In this document: one piece after another, positions 53,942-61,784 of the stretch
Numbering within the stretch: position 1 is the stretch's first letter
Layout of the letters: each line of letters starts with the position of its first letter
Program-made: the position numbers and the translations under genes
The notes under the pieces: model-generated
What the model was told of the DNA's origin: nothing
The model's input: only the letters and a program-made list of their open reading frames with translations
Databases searched by the model: none
Source: Christensenella sp. UBA5327
GTDB taxonomy: Bacteria; Bacillota; Clostridia; Christensenellales; Aristaeellaceae
NCBI GenBank assembly: GCA_002411105.1
Contig: DHQX01000034.1
Location: forward strand, 1-64,000
Length of the DNA stretch: 64,000 nt
Direction of reading: 5' to 3'

Positions 53942-54999
53942 AGTATTTTGAGCGGATGAAGCTTCAGGCCGCACAGCTGGTGAAGAAAGAACCTCTGCGT
54001 ATCCTGGCAATCGAAAGCTCCTGCGATGAGACAGCGGCAGCGGTGGTGGAGAATGGCCGGATAATCCGATCCAATCAAGTGTATTCTCAGATCGCCATGC
54101 ACATCCCCTATGGCGGGGTGGTGCCGGAGATCGCCAGCCGCTCCCACATTGAAAAACTGGACGCGGTGACGACCAGGGCGCTTGAGGAAGCGGATCTCTC
54201 ACTGCAGGATGTTGACGCGGTGGCCGTCACCCAGGGGCCGGGGCTGGTGGGGGCGCTGCTGACCGGGCTTAGCTACGCCAAGGGGCTGGCCTTTGGGCTG
54301 GATAAGCCCCTCCTGGCGGTCAACCACATCGATGGGCATATCTGCGCCAACTATCTGGCCCATCAGGATCTAAAACCGCCTTTTTTGTGCCTGGTGGTAT
54401 CCGGCGGCCACAGCCACCTGGCGGAGGTGGGGGAGCATGGCTTTACCCTCCTGGGCTGCACCCAGGACGACGCCGCCGGAGAGGCCTTTGACAAGGCGGC
54501 ACGGGTGCTGGGGCTTCCCTATCCGGGGGGCCCGCATCTGGATGACCTGGCGGAGCAGGGGAACCCGCAGAGCCATTTGCTGCCCTTGCCCCATCCACCG
54601 GGGCAGTATGACTTCAGCTTTTCGGGGCTGAAAACCGCGTTTATCAACCTTGTACACAACCTGGGCCAGAAAGGGGAGGCAGCGAACCCCGCAGACCTGG
54701 CCGCCAGCTTTCGCCACACGGTGGTAACCCACCTGTGTGAGCGCACCATGCAGGCCTGCCGGGACAAAGGCTGGCGCGCCCTGGCCCTGGCCGGGGGTGT
54801 GTCGGCCAACCGGCTGCTGCGCCGGGAGCTAGCTGCGCGCTGCGAAAAAGAGGACATCCGTCTGGTGATGCCACCGCTGTTCCTGTGCGGGGACAATGCT
54901 GCCATGATCGGGGCAGCGGGCTATGGGATGCTAAAAAGGCTTGAGGTTGCAGCGCCTGATGTGAACGCTGAGCCGGGGCTCCGGCTATTCGGTGGATAG
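53938..54999 (+). CDS. tsaD: tRNA N6-adenosine threonylcarbamoyltransferase TsaD
   Basis: TsaD transfers threonylcarbamoyl to A37 of tRNA with TsaB and TsaE, both encoded at 26 kb. In 353 residues it has AIESSCDETAAAVVENG, the iron-binding NHIDGHICANYL (HxxxH), VSGGHSHL and LAGGVSANRLLR. ATG 53938 overlaps the previous stop by ATGA; the in-frame extension to 53779 lies inside that gene. Its 3' end overlaps the reverse phosphoesterase by 15 bases. Confidence 0.96.
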   Translation: MKYFERMKLQAAQLVKKEPLRILAIESSCDETAAAVVENGRIIRSNQVYSQIAMHIPYGGVVPEIASRSHIEKLDAVTTRALEEADLSLQDVDAVAVTQGPGLVGALLTGLSYAKGLAFGLDKPLLAVNHIDGHICANYLAHQDLKPPFLCLVVSGGHSHLAEVGEHGFTLLGCTQDDAAGEAFDKAARVLGLPYPGGPHLDDLAEQGNPQSHLLPLPHPPGQYDFSFSGLKTAFINLVHNLGQKGEAANPADLAASFRHTVVTHLCERTMQACRDKGWRALALAGGVSANRLLRRELAARCEKEDIRLVMPPLFLCGDNAAMIGAAGYGMLKRLEVAAPDVNAEPGLRLFGG

Positions 55000-55824
55000 G
55001 GTGATGCGGTGAATTTCAGGCAGGGTGCCGATGCGCATGGGAAGTACAGAGGTGCCCACCCCGCAGGAGACGAAGATGTCAGCCCCATTCTCCCTGACCC
55101 AGCCCATGCGGTAGCGATCTCCATAGCGGCTGGAAGCGTGCAGGCTGCGGCCCCTGGGCGCTATCTGCCCGCCGTGGGTGTGGCCGCACAGCGCCAAGTC
55201 AAAAGCAAAGCCCGCCTCCCTGGCCACGGGGATCAGGTCCGGGGAGTGGGGCATGAAGACAACAAAGTCGGCATCCCGGGTTTCCTCAATCAGGGGCCTG
55301 AAGTTGGGGAAGCCCGCCAGGATGTCATCGGGGGCGCAGAAGGCCATGGTCTTGCCTTCCCGCACCATCCGCCAGGTTTCGTTGCGCAGCGGGGTTATTC
55401 CTTTGGCGCGCATCTTGTCCTTCAGCCGGGTGATGTTGGCTCCCCTGCCCATATGGTCGTGGTTGCCGATGGCGGCCAGGACCGGCGTATCCGCGGGGAA
55501 GGGCGGGATCAGGTCAAAAAAGGCTTCGGCTGTCAGGGCGTCTTCGCCATAGTCGCCGCCCAGCAAGATCAGGTCGCTGCCAAGCCCGGCGATGAGATGG
55601 GCTACCTCAAGCGCCCGGGCGCTGTCCATGTAGCTGCCGTAGTGGATATCAGAGGCGTAGGTGAGGGTCAGGCCTGAAAAAGCCGCAGGCAGCTTGGCAG
55701 AGGCATAAGCCTCTTCCCTTGTCTGCAGGCGGGTGGCCTGATAGAAGGGGCGCAGCCACCTCTGGTCTGTGGGGATGCGCTTCAAAACCGGGGTGAGGAG
55801 GGTGCGGGCGAGGTGTTTAAGCAT
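54985..55824 (-). CDS. Metallophosphoesterase (YkuE-like)
   Basis: The 279-residue protein has all five motifs of calcineurin-like phosphoesterases: SDIHYGS, GGDYGED, GNHDHMG, MPHSPDL and GHTHGGQ. These bind two metal ions. The N-terminal 45 residues are basic and amphipathic, perhaps membrane-associated but not a clear signal peptide. Such proteins (YkuE, YaeI) often hydrolyse lipid or nucleotide phosphodiesters. ATG 55824 has AAGGA at 6 bases. Confidence 0.9.
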   Translation of the reverse strand: MLKHLARTLLTPVLKRIPTDQRWLRPFYQATRLQTREEAYASAKLPAAFSGLTLTYASDIHYGSYMDSARALEVAHLIAGLGSDLILLGGDYGEDALTAEAFFDLIPPFPADTPVLAAIGNHDHMGRGANITRLKDKMRAKGITPLRNETWRMVREGKTMAFCAPDDILAGFPNFRPLIEETRDADFVVFMPHSPDLIPVAREAGFAFDLALCGHTHGGQIAPRGRSLHASSRYGDRYRMGWVRENGADIFVSCGVGTSVLPMRIGTLPEIHRITLSTE

Positions 55825-55872
55825 CGGCAGTCCTTGTCTTGCATTCTGACGCCCCTGCAGGCGCTGCTTGTT

Positions 55873-55903
55873 AATATACCACAACCGTGGGAAAAGAGGT
55901 CAA
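55873..55903 (-). promoter_or_regulatory. Promoter of the phosphoesterase gene
   Basis: Reverse-strand TTGACC (55898-55903) and an extended -10, TGGTATATT (hexamer 55873-55878), with a wide 19-base spacer. It also overlaps the start region of the divergent barnase gene. Confidence 0.55.
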
Positions 55904-55911
55904 CCGGCTTC

Positions 55912-56424
55912 ATGAAGAAATTTATCTGTCTGCTGCTGATTCTGATGGCGCTCCTCCTGGCGGGCTGCCAGGCGCTAAAGCCCGCTGCCACCGCGCAGCC
56001 GAAACCTGCGCCCACGGCCGCTGTGACCGCAGTTCCCGCCGAAGAGAACAAGGCCGACCTTCCGGATGAGGCAGGCTTTTATACCACCGCGGAGGATGTG
56101 GCGGCCTATCTGGTGGCCTATCAAAAGCTGCCCCGCAACTTCATCACCAAGGCGGAGGCGAGAAAACTGGGCTGGCCCGGAGGTGACCTGAGGCCCTATG
56201 CCAAGGACCGCGCCATCGGGGGTGACCGTTTTGGCAATTATGAGGGTTTGCTGCCGGACAAGAAGGGCCGTGTGTATTATGAATGTGATATCGACACCCT
56301 GGGAAAGGCCTCCCGGGGAGCCAAACGCTTGGTGTATTCAAACGATGGCCTGATCTATTACACGAAGGATCATTACGAGTCCTTCACGATGCTTTATGGG
56401 GAGGGTGGCCATGCGACGGATTGA
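55912..56424 (+). CDS. Barnase-like ribonuclease lipoprotein
   Basis: The 170-residue protein opens with a lipoprotein signal, LLLAGC with Cys19, then a Pro/Ala linker (20-48). Residues 60-162 form a guanyl-specific ribonuclease of the barnase family: LPRNFITKAEARKLGW, GDRFGNYEGLLP, YYECDID, RLVYSNDG and TKDHYESF. Lys80, Glu124, Arg135, Arg139 and His154 match the catalytic Lys27, Glu73, Arg83, Arg87 and His102 of barnase. It is thus predicted to be active and held at the outer face of the membrane rather than freely secreted. ATG 55912 sits about 11 bases after AGAGG. The inhibitor gene starts 14 bases before its stop. Confidence 0.92.
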   Translation: MKKFICLLLILMALLLAGCQALKPAATAQPKPAPTAAVTAVPAEENKADLPDEAGFYTTAEDVAAYLVAYQKLPRNFITKAEARKLGWPGGDLRPYAKDRAIGGDRFGNYEGLLPDKKGRVYYECDIDTLGKASRGAKRLVYSNDGLIYYTKDHYESFTMLYGEGGHATD

Positions 56425-56683
56425 ACTGGACGGGCGCAAGATGGATACCCGGGCCATGGCCCATCAACACATCAAGGAGGCGCTGGGTCTGCCTGAGTAT
56501 TATGGCTCCAACCTGGATGCCCTGCACGACTGTTTGGGGGAGATGGCGGGTGCCCACATCACGCTGCGCTATGCCAACGCCCTGCGCAACGCTCTGGGGG
56601 TTTACGCGCAGCAGCTGATCCGGGTGTTTGAAGACGCGGCCCGGGAGCGGGCCGACCTGGTGTTTGTGATCAAGGCTCCTTAG
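56411..56683 (+). CDS. Barstar family ribonuclease inhibitor
   Basis: The 90-residue protein matches barstar in length and sequence. LPEYYGSNLDALHDCLGE contains Asp36 and Asp40, equal to Asp35 and Asp39 of barstar that plug the barnase active site; Trp38 of barstar is His39 here. It has no signal, so it protects the cytoplasm from the ribonuclease before export. GGGGAGGG gives a strong ribosome site inside the toxin's 3' end, and the overlap favours making inhibitor with every round of toxin translation. Its stop overlaps the reverse sirtuin gene by 14 bases. Confidence 0.93.
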   Translation: MRRIELDGRKMDTRAMAHQHIKEALGLPEYYGSNLDALHDCLGEMAGAHITLRYANALRNALGVYAQQLIRVFEDAARERADLVFVIKAP

Positions 56684-57422
56684 ACGCCTGTTCCTCAATG
56701 GCCTTCATCACCGCGTCAAAGGCCTCGCCGATGGACCCGGTGATCAGCAGATCCGCCTGACGATCCATCATGGTGGGGGATTTGTTGATGATGACGATTT
56801 TCCCTGAACACAGGGTGACATAGGATGCGGCGGGATAGACGGTGAGGGAGGTGCCGCCGATGATGAGCAGATCGCTTTTTTCAATCTCCCGGATGGCGCG
56901 GTGGGTCACGTCCGGGTCCAGCGCCTCCTCATACAGCACCACATCGGGCTTGATAAGCCCGCCGCAATCACACCGTGGAGCGCCCGCGCTTGCCATCACC
57001 CTCTCCAGGCTATACGCCTTGCCGCAGCACATGCAGCGGTTGCGCAGGACGCTGCCGTGCAGCTCCAGCACGTTTTTGGACCCTGCCGCCTGGTGCAGGC
57101 CATCGATGTTCTGGGTGATGACCGCCTTCATCCTGCCCATCTCCTCAAGCCTTGCCAGTGCCAGGTGGCAGGCGTTTGGTTTGGCCTGGGGATAGACCAT
57201 CTTGGTCGTGTAAAACTCGTAGAACATCTCAGGATTGCTCAGGAAGAAGGAATGGCTGATGATCTCCTCCGGCGGGATACGCCCCTTCTCCTGATACAGC
57301 CCCTGGTCGCTGCGGAAGTCCGGGATGCCGCTTTGGGTGGATACCCCGGCGCCGCCGAAGAACACTGGATATTTTGAGGCACTGATCATCCGCGCCAGCT
57401 GTTTGATAGCATTGATGTCCAT
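56670..57422 (-). CDS. cobB: NAD-dependent deacetylase (Sir2/CobB)
   Basis: The sirtuin removes acyl groups from lysines using NAD. The 250-residue protein has GAGVSTQSGIPDFRS, TQNIDGLHQAAGS, LHGSV with the catalytic His, and zinc cysteines in CMCCGKAY and CDCGG. IIGGTSLTVYPAA is the NAD-site loop. ATG 57422 has AAAGGAG at 7 bases, and a promoter just upstream rules out the frame's extension to 57566. Confidence 0.95.
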   Translation of the reverse strand: MDINAIKQLARMISASKYPVFFGGAGVSTQSGIPDFRSDQGLYQEKGRIPPEEIISHSFFLSNPEMFYEFYTTKMVYPQAKPNACHLALARLEEMGRMKAVITQNIDGLHQAAGSKNVLELHGSVLRNRCMCCGKAYSLERVMASAGAPRCDCGGLIKPDVVLYEEALDPDVTHRAIREIEKSDLLIIGGTSLTVYPAASYVTLCSGKIVIINKSPTMMDRQADLLITGSIGEAFDAVMKAIEEQASKEP

Positions 57423-57453
57423 ATTCAGACTCCTTTCTATGCTGCTTGTCCCC

Positions 57454-57481
57454 AGTATAGCAAAACCGACCCCTGTATCAA
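57454..57481 (-). promoter_or_regulatory. Promoter of cobB
   Basis: Reverse-strand TTGATA (57476-57481) and TATACT (57454-57459), spacer 16. The -35 region, TTGATACAG, is the same as in the smr promoter. Confidence 0.75.
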
Positions 57482-57547
57482 ATCTGCACAAGCACACCAA
57501 AAAAACTTTGGCGAAACTCCCAGTAGGAATATGGGGGCTTGATGGCC

Positions 57548-57553
57548 TATAAT
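57548..57553 (+). promoter_or_regulatory. -10 box of the sugar ABC ATPase gene
   Basis: A consensus TATAAT 45 bases before the start codon, with no recognisable -35 at the normal distance, which may mean an activator is needed. Confidence 0.45.
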
Positions 57554-57597
57554 ATGGGCAGAGCAATATGCCAGTTGATTGATGAGGAGGTTAAGAT

Positions 57598-58719
57598 ATG
57601 GCCAGTGTATCTCTGAAGCACATCTACAAAATCTACCCCGGCAATGTGACCGCGGTGAGCGATTTCACCCTGGACATCGAGGACAAGGAATTTATCGTGC
57701 TGGTTGGCCCTTCAGGCTGCGGCAAGTCCACCACGCTGAGGATGGTGGCGGGCCTTGAGGAGATTTCAGACGGTGAGCTCTACATCGGTGAGCGCCTGGT
57801 CAACGACGTGGCCCCCAAGGACCGGGACATCGCCATGGTGTTCCAGAACTATGCCCTTTATCCCCATATGACGGTGTATGACAACATGGCCTTTGGGCTG
57901 AAGCTGCGCAAAACCCCCAAGGATGAGATCAAGCGCCGGGTGGAAGCCGCTGCCATGATCCTCGACATCGAATACCTGCTCAACCGCAAACCCAAGGCGC
58001 TCTCCGGCGGACAGCGCCAGCGCGTGGCCCTGGGCCGTGCCATCGTGCGGGAGCCCAAGGTCTTCCTGATGGACGAGCCGCTGTCAAACCTGGACGCCAA
58101 GCTGCGCGTGGCCATGCGCACGGAGATCACCAAGCTCCACCAGCGCCTGCAGACCACCTTCATCTACGTCACCCATGACCAGACCGAGGCCATGACCATG
58201 GGTTCCCGCATCGTCATCATGAAGGACGGCTTCATCCAGCAGGTGGATACCCCGCAGAACAACTATGATTTCCCCAACAACAAGTTTGTGGCCGGCTTCA
58301 TCGGCAGCCCCCAGATGAACTTCTTTGATGTGAAGCTGGAGAAAGAGGGCAGCCAGGTGGTGGCCGTGTTTGGTGAGAACAAAATCGTGGTGCCGGATGA
58401 AAAACTCAGGAAGTTCAAGGATGAGAGCGTCATCGGCAAGGAAGTGGTGATGGGCATCCGGCCTGAGAACATCTCCGATGACCCGGCCGAGGTTGCCGCC
58501 CATCCCAACGCCGCCTTCAAGGTGCACGTGGAGGTTACCGAGCAGATGGGTTCAGAAACCTATCTCTACCTCTCCACCACTGGCAAAGCTGATAATGTTA
58601 TCGCCCGGGTTGACCCGCGCACCAAGACTCACATCGGCGACGATATCCAGGTGGTGATGGACACCAGCCGCCTGCACTTCTTCGACAAGGACACCGAGGA
58701 GACGCTGCTGAGCCGCTGA
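57598..58719 (+). CDS. ugpC: Orphan sugar ABC importer ATPase (MsmX/UgpC type)
   Basis: The 373-residue ATPase powers carbohydrate uptake. It has [16 protein letters not shown] (Walker A), the signature [28 protein letters not shown] (Walker B), and a C-terminal TOBE regulatory domain from about 235. No permease or binding-protein gene is adjacent, so it is probably a shared ATPase like MsmX of Bacillus, serving several importers, perhaps including that of the binding protein at 22.3 kb. GAGGAGG lies before the ATG. A strong terminator follows. Confidence 0.94.
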   Translation: MASVSLKHIYKIYPGNVTAVSDFTLDIEDKEFIVLVGPSGCGKSTTLRMVAGLEEISDGELYIGERLVNDVAPKDRDIAMVFQNYALYPHMTVYDNMAFGLKLRKTPKDEIKRRVEAAAMILDIEYLLNRKPKALSGGQRQRVALGRAIVREPKVFLMDEPLSNLDAKLRVAMRTEITKLHQRLQTTFIYVTHDQTEAMTMGSRIVIMKDGFIQQVDTPQNNYDFPNNKFVAGFIGSPQMNFFDVKLEKEGSQVVAVFGENKIVVPDEKLRKFKDESVIGKEVVMGIRPENISDDPAEVAAHPNAAFKVHVEVTEQMGSETYLYLSTTGKADNVIARVDPRTKTHIGDDIQVVMDTSRLHFFDKDTEETLLSR

Positions 58720-58749
58720 TGGCGGCGGAAAGCCTGTTTTTGCCTGATT

Positions 58750-58795
58750 CTGATGGGGAGAGCGTTGATATAAGCGCGCTCCTCATCAGTTTTTT
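58750..58795 (+). terminator. Rho-independent terminator of the ABC ATPase gene
   Basis: An 11-bp stem (58750-58760 with 58779-58789, one G-T pair) followed by TTTTTT. Confidence 0.85.
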
Positions 58796-59267
58796 CCGTC
58801 CTTCTGTCTTGGGTTTGGCACAGATCCAGGGGAATTCACTTTCTTGTAATATATTACGTTTCATCAATAACAGACTTTGGTATGAATGCCTGTTCCTGTG
58901 GACAGAGGCTGGGATAAGAGCCGGGTTTTCCCTGTGGATAAGTCTGGGGTGATTTTACACAATGTACATATTCATTCCCCCTGAAGGGGGTTTTGCAAGG
59001 GATTTTGAGCTTTTTCTGTGGATAAGCCTGTGGATATTGTGGATAGAATGCATGTTTGCCTTTCATAGGGCCCCTCTGCATATACATGCCGCTGGGATGG
59101 CGTGAAGCCCGGCCAAAGCGCCTTTTGAAGGTGCATAAATAGTAATGAATGGTAAACATTATGCGTTGATGCAGGGATTTTGATTGGGGATGCCATGTGG
59201 ATATTCATGATATCATGCAAGCCATTTTGACAGGCTGAACAATGTAAAATCGAACCGTGCCCGCTTG
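58796..59267. other. AT-rich intergenic region upstream of rlmH-recF
   Basis: The only long gap in the window. It has a perfect 12-base palindrome GTAATATATTAC at 58846-58857, a small hairpin CCCCC-TGAA-GGGGG with TTTT (58977-58994), and repeated TGTGGATAN words. Reading frames here are short, lack ribosome sites and are not supported as genes. Confidence 0.7.
58897..59204 (+). other. DnaA-box cluster
   Basis: Two exact boxes TGTGGATAA (58933-58941 and 59017-59025), near matches TGTGGATAT (59029-59037 and 59196-59204) and TGTGGATAG (59038-59046), and a weaker TGTGGACAG (58897-58905). All are on the same strand, and three are packed within 30 bases. The consensus is TTATNCACA on the other strand. 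This suggests DnaA binding: part of an origin, a titration site, or DnaA control of rlmH-recF. Confidence 0.65.
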
Positions 59268-59296
59268 TTGTGGCGGCTGCGCGGATTTGGTATACT
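59268..59296 (+). promoter_or_regulatory. Promoter of rlmH-recF
   Basis: TTGTGG (59268-59273) and an extended -10, TGGTATACT (hexamer 59291-59296), spacer 17. The rlmH start lies about 28 bases downstream. Confidence 0.7.
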
Positions 59297-59324
59297 TCAG
59301 AGGTACATTCACAGGAGGGCGGGA

Positions 59325-59798
59325 TTGATCCATATCATCGCAGTGGGCAGGCTGAAGGAAACGCATTACCGGCAGGCGGCGGCGGAATATGAAAAGCGCC
59401 TGGGCCGCTTTACGGCGCTAAAAATCACTGAGCTTCCGGACGAAAAGGAGCCGGACCGCCCTTCGGCTGCCCTTGAGGACAAGGTGAAACGAGCAGAGGG
59501 GGAGCGCATATTGAAACTCATCCGCCCCAGGGACCGGGTGGTGGCGCTGTCTATTGATGGCGCACAGGAGGACAGCGTTGTCTTCAGCCAGCGGGTGAGA
59601 AGGCTGCACGAGGCGCCGGATGACGCAGTGTTTGTGATCGGCGGTTCCCTGGGACTGTCGGATGATGTCTTAAGGCGGGCTGATGAGCGGCTTTCCCTGT
59701 CCAGCCTCACCTTTCCCCATCAGCTGGCACGGGTGGTGCTGCTGGAGCAGCTCTACCGCGCCTTCAAGATCCTGGCAAATGAGAGGTATCATAAATAG
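59325..59798 (+). CDS. rlmH: 23S rRNA (pseudouridine(1915)-N3)-methyltransferase RlmH
   Basis: RlmH is a SPOUT methyltransferase that modifies pseudouridine 1915 of the 70S ribosome. The 157-residue protein starts IHIIAVGRLKETHYRQAAAE and has FVIGGSLGLSDDV, the SAM-binding knot, and TFPHQLARVVLLEQLYRA. The start is TTG 59325 with AGGAGG at 6 bases; the frame's extension to 59265 is upstream of the promoter. recF begins on its last base. Confidence 0.95.
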   Translation: MIHIIAVGRLKETHYRQAAAEYEKRLGRFTALKITELPDEKEPDRPSAALEDKVKRAEGERILKLIRPRDRVVALSIDGAQEDSVVFSQRVRRLHEAPDDAVFVIGGSLGLSDDVLRRADERLSLSSLTFPHQLARVVLLEQLYRAFKILANERYHK

Positions 59799-60898
59799 TG
59801 CACCTCACACAGTTGCGCCTGCACGATTTTAGGAGCTATTCCCAGGTGACCATCATGCCGCCTGGGGGGGTTACTGTGTTTGTGGGCGAAAATGGCGCGG
59901 GAAAGACCAATTTGCTGGAGGCCATCCACCTGTGCTGCCTGGGGAAGAGCCACCGCACCCCCTTTGACCGGGATATGATACGCATCGGCTGCAAAACCAG
60001 CGCTGTCTATGCCCGGGTGCAGCGCCATCTGACCAAGGACGAGGTGGGAGTGCGGCTGTTCAGCCAGCAGAACATGCGCAAGACCATCTATGTCAACGGC
60101 AAGACCGTGCCCCGGATTGGGGAGCTCATGGGGCACATGACCTGCGTGATGTTCTCGCCTGAGGACATGGCGATTGTGAAGGGGGCGCCCCAGGTGCGCC
60201 GCAGCTTTCTGGATATGCTCCTGTCCCAGTGCCAGCCGGCCTATTTTTATGCCATCCAGACCTATCATACAGCGCTGAAACAACGCAACGCGCTGCTGAG
60301 GCTCCTGGCCCGGGACCGGGGCAGCCCCAAACAGCTGGAGGTTTGGGATGAGCAGTTGGCCAAGGCCGCCGCCCCCATTGTGCGCATGCGCCAGGAAGCA
60401 GCCATGACCTTGAGCGACCTGGCCAAGGAGCATTACAGCTTTATTTCCGGCCATGAGCCGGAGGTATTTGTACTCCGCTATCAGGGCAGCCTTTCAGGCC
60501 CCAAGGACCCGGGGGAGATGCTGATGGATCAATTGGCCACCTCCAGGCTGGATGATATCCGCCGCCTCACCACCAGCTTTGGACCCCACCGGGATGACCT
60601 GCGCCTGGTGCTTGCAGGGCAGGAGATGCGCAGCTTTGCTTCCCAGGGGCAGATGAGAACAGCGGTGCTGGCCATGCGCCTGGCGGAGATCAACATCCTC
60701 ACCCGGGCGCACCGGGATGCGCCGCTGCTGCTGCTGGATGACGTGCTCAGCGAGCTGGATGAGGGCCGCCGGGCCAGGCTTATGGGCAGGCTTGGCAATA
60801 TGCAAACCTTGCTGACCACCACCGATCTGGATACCCTGGCCGGCATGAAGCCTGACTGTGTGCTCCAGGTGAAGGACGGACAGGTGATCAGCCCATGA
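59798..60898 (+). CDS. recF: DNA replication and repair protein RecF
   Basis: RecF helps load RecA at DNA gaps. The 366-residue SMC-like ATPase has VGENGAGKTNLLEAIHLCC (Walker A), the signature FASQGQMRTAVLAMRLAE and LLLLDDVLSELDEGRR (Walker B). The GTG start at 59798 shares one base with the rlmH stop. In most Firmicutes recF follows dnaA-dnaN; here it follows rlmH and the DnaA-box region. Its end overlaps the reverse kinase-like gene by 11 bases. Confidence 0.96.
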   Translation: MHLTQLRLHDFRSYSQVTIMPPGGVTVFVGENGAGKTNLLEAIHLCCLGKSHRTPFDRDMIRIGCKTSAVYARVQRHLTKDEVGVRLFSQQNMRKTIYVNGKTVPRIGELMGHMTCVMFSPEDMAIVKGAPQVRRSFLDMLLSQCQPAYFYAIQTYHTALKQRNALLRLLARDRGSPKQLEVWDEQLAKAAAPIVRMRQEAAMTLSDLAKEHYSFISGHEPEVFVLRYQGSLSGPKDPGEMLMDQLATSRLDDIRRLTTSFGPHRDDLRLVLAGQEMRSFASQGQMRTAVLAMRLAEINILTRAHRDAPLLLLDDVLSELDEGRRARLMGRLGNMQTLLTTTDLDTLAGMKPDCVLQVKDGQVISP

Positions 60899-61733
60899 AC
60901 CAGCGGCTGGGAATATCCATCACCGCCTGGCGCCAGGCAGCCAGAAACTGGGCCGCTCCCTGAAAGCGCTTGGCGGGGTCGGGCTGGGTGGCCCGTTCCG
61001 CCACAGCGTAAAGCGCTGGTGTCCCCTCCCATTGCCGGGGAGAGGGCGCATCGCGGTGACCAAAGAAGGTATGGGCCAGCATGCCCAACTGATAGACATT
61101 GGTGGCTTCATCCAGTTTGGCGCCGGCCTTGTATGCCTCTGGCGCCAAAAACCAAGGGGAGCCGGGCAGCCGGCCCCGGTGGTTGACAGCGGGCATGCGC
61201 ATGAAATGATCCACCGAGGAGAAAATAGCCCGCTCCTGTTCAAAATCAACCAGGATGTTCTGATCAGCAATGCCTGAGGTGATATAGTCAAGGCCTGACG
61301 CCATGGTAATAAACTCCGCCAGGCCGTCAAAAAGCGCGAAGCGTTTGCCAGGCGGAAGCGCGCGCAAGCGGTGCATGTGCACATCCATGGGCGCCAGGGC
61401 GAAGCCAGGGAACCAGGGGAAGACGATGCCAAAGCCCTGAGCGGTTTCAAAGGCGTCAAGGTGAGGGGTGAGGCAGCGATGCCTGAGGGATTGATAGACC
61501 TCATCAGCTTCCCTGAGCCGGGCAACCGCCTGGCGCGGATCCCCCGCATAGCCCAGGGTGGAGGCGCCGGCATATTTGATGAAATAACGCTGACCCTCAT
61601 CCTCTGTCCCCAGGCCCAGGTGCCCGGAGATCAATTGGTCAAACACGCAGAACACCCGCCCAAAGCGGCCTGTCCAGCTCAGGTCATGAGGAGCTTTGAG
61701 CCGGATGGGCAGGCCGTCAACCAAATAATACAC
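60888..61733 (-). CDS. Protein kinase-like (probable pseudokinase) protein
   Basis: The 281-residue protein aligns by eye with bacterial serine/threonine kinase folds. FIKYAGA has the ATP lysine (Lys53), followed by Glu75. The loop YITSGIADQNILVDF stands for HRDxxxxN, with Asn159 and Asp163 kept but Gly154 where the catalytic Asp belongs. SSVDHF is in place of DFG, and WFLAPEAYKAG resembles the APE motif. The changed catalytic loop suggests a pseudokinase, a binding or regulatory protein. The GTG start at 61733 has AGGGGAGG upstream. Confidence 0.68.
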   Translation of the reverse strand: MYYLVDGLPIRLKAPHDLSWTGRFGRVFCVFDQLISGHLGLGTEDEGQRYFIKYAGASTLGYAGDPRQAVARLREADEVYQSLRHRCLTPHLDAFETAQGFGIVFPWFPGFALAPMDVHMHRLRALPPGKRFALFDGLAEFITMASGLDYITSGIADQNILVDFEQERAIFSSVDHFMRMPAVNHRGRLPGSPWFLAPEAYKAGAKLDEATNVYQLGMLAHTFFGHRDAPSPRQWEGTPALYAVAERATQPDPAKRFQGAAQFLAAWRQAVMDIPSRWFMG

Positions 61734-61755
61734 GATCCACCTCCCCTAACCTTGC

Positions 61756-61784
61756 TTGCATTCTATCTGATGCCTTATTATAAT
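61756..61784 (+). promoter_or_regulatory. Promoter of the pyrophosphatase gene
   Basis: TTGCAT (61756-61761) and TATAAT (61779-61784), spacer 17. Its -10 overlaps the -10 of the reverse kinase-like gene promoter in the palindrome ATTATAAT. Confidence 0.7.

Noticed and set aside
58719..59220. Short open frames in the region upstream of rlmH
   Set aside because: They lack ribosome sites and hydrophobic or domain patterns, run through the terminator and DnaA boxes, and on the reverse strand repeat words made by the box cluster.
59227..59250. TTGACA followed by TAAAAT as a second rlmH promoter
   Set aside because: The spacer is about 12 bases, too short for normal sigma-A use.
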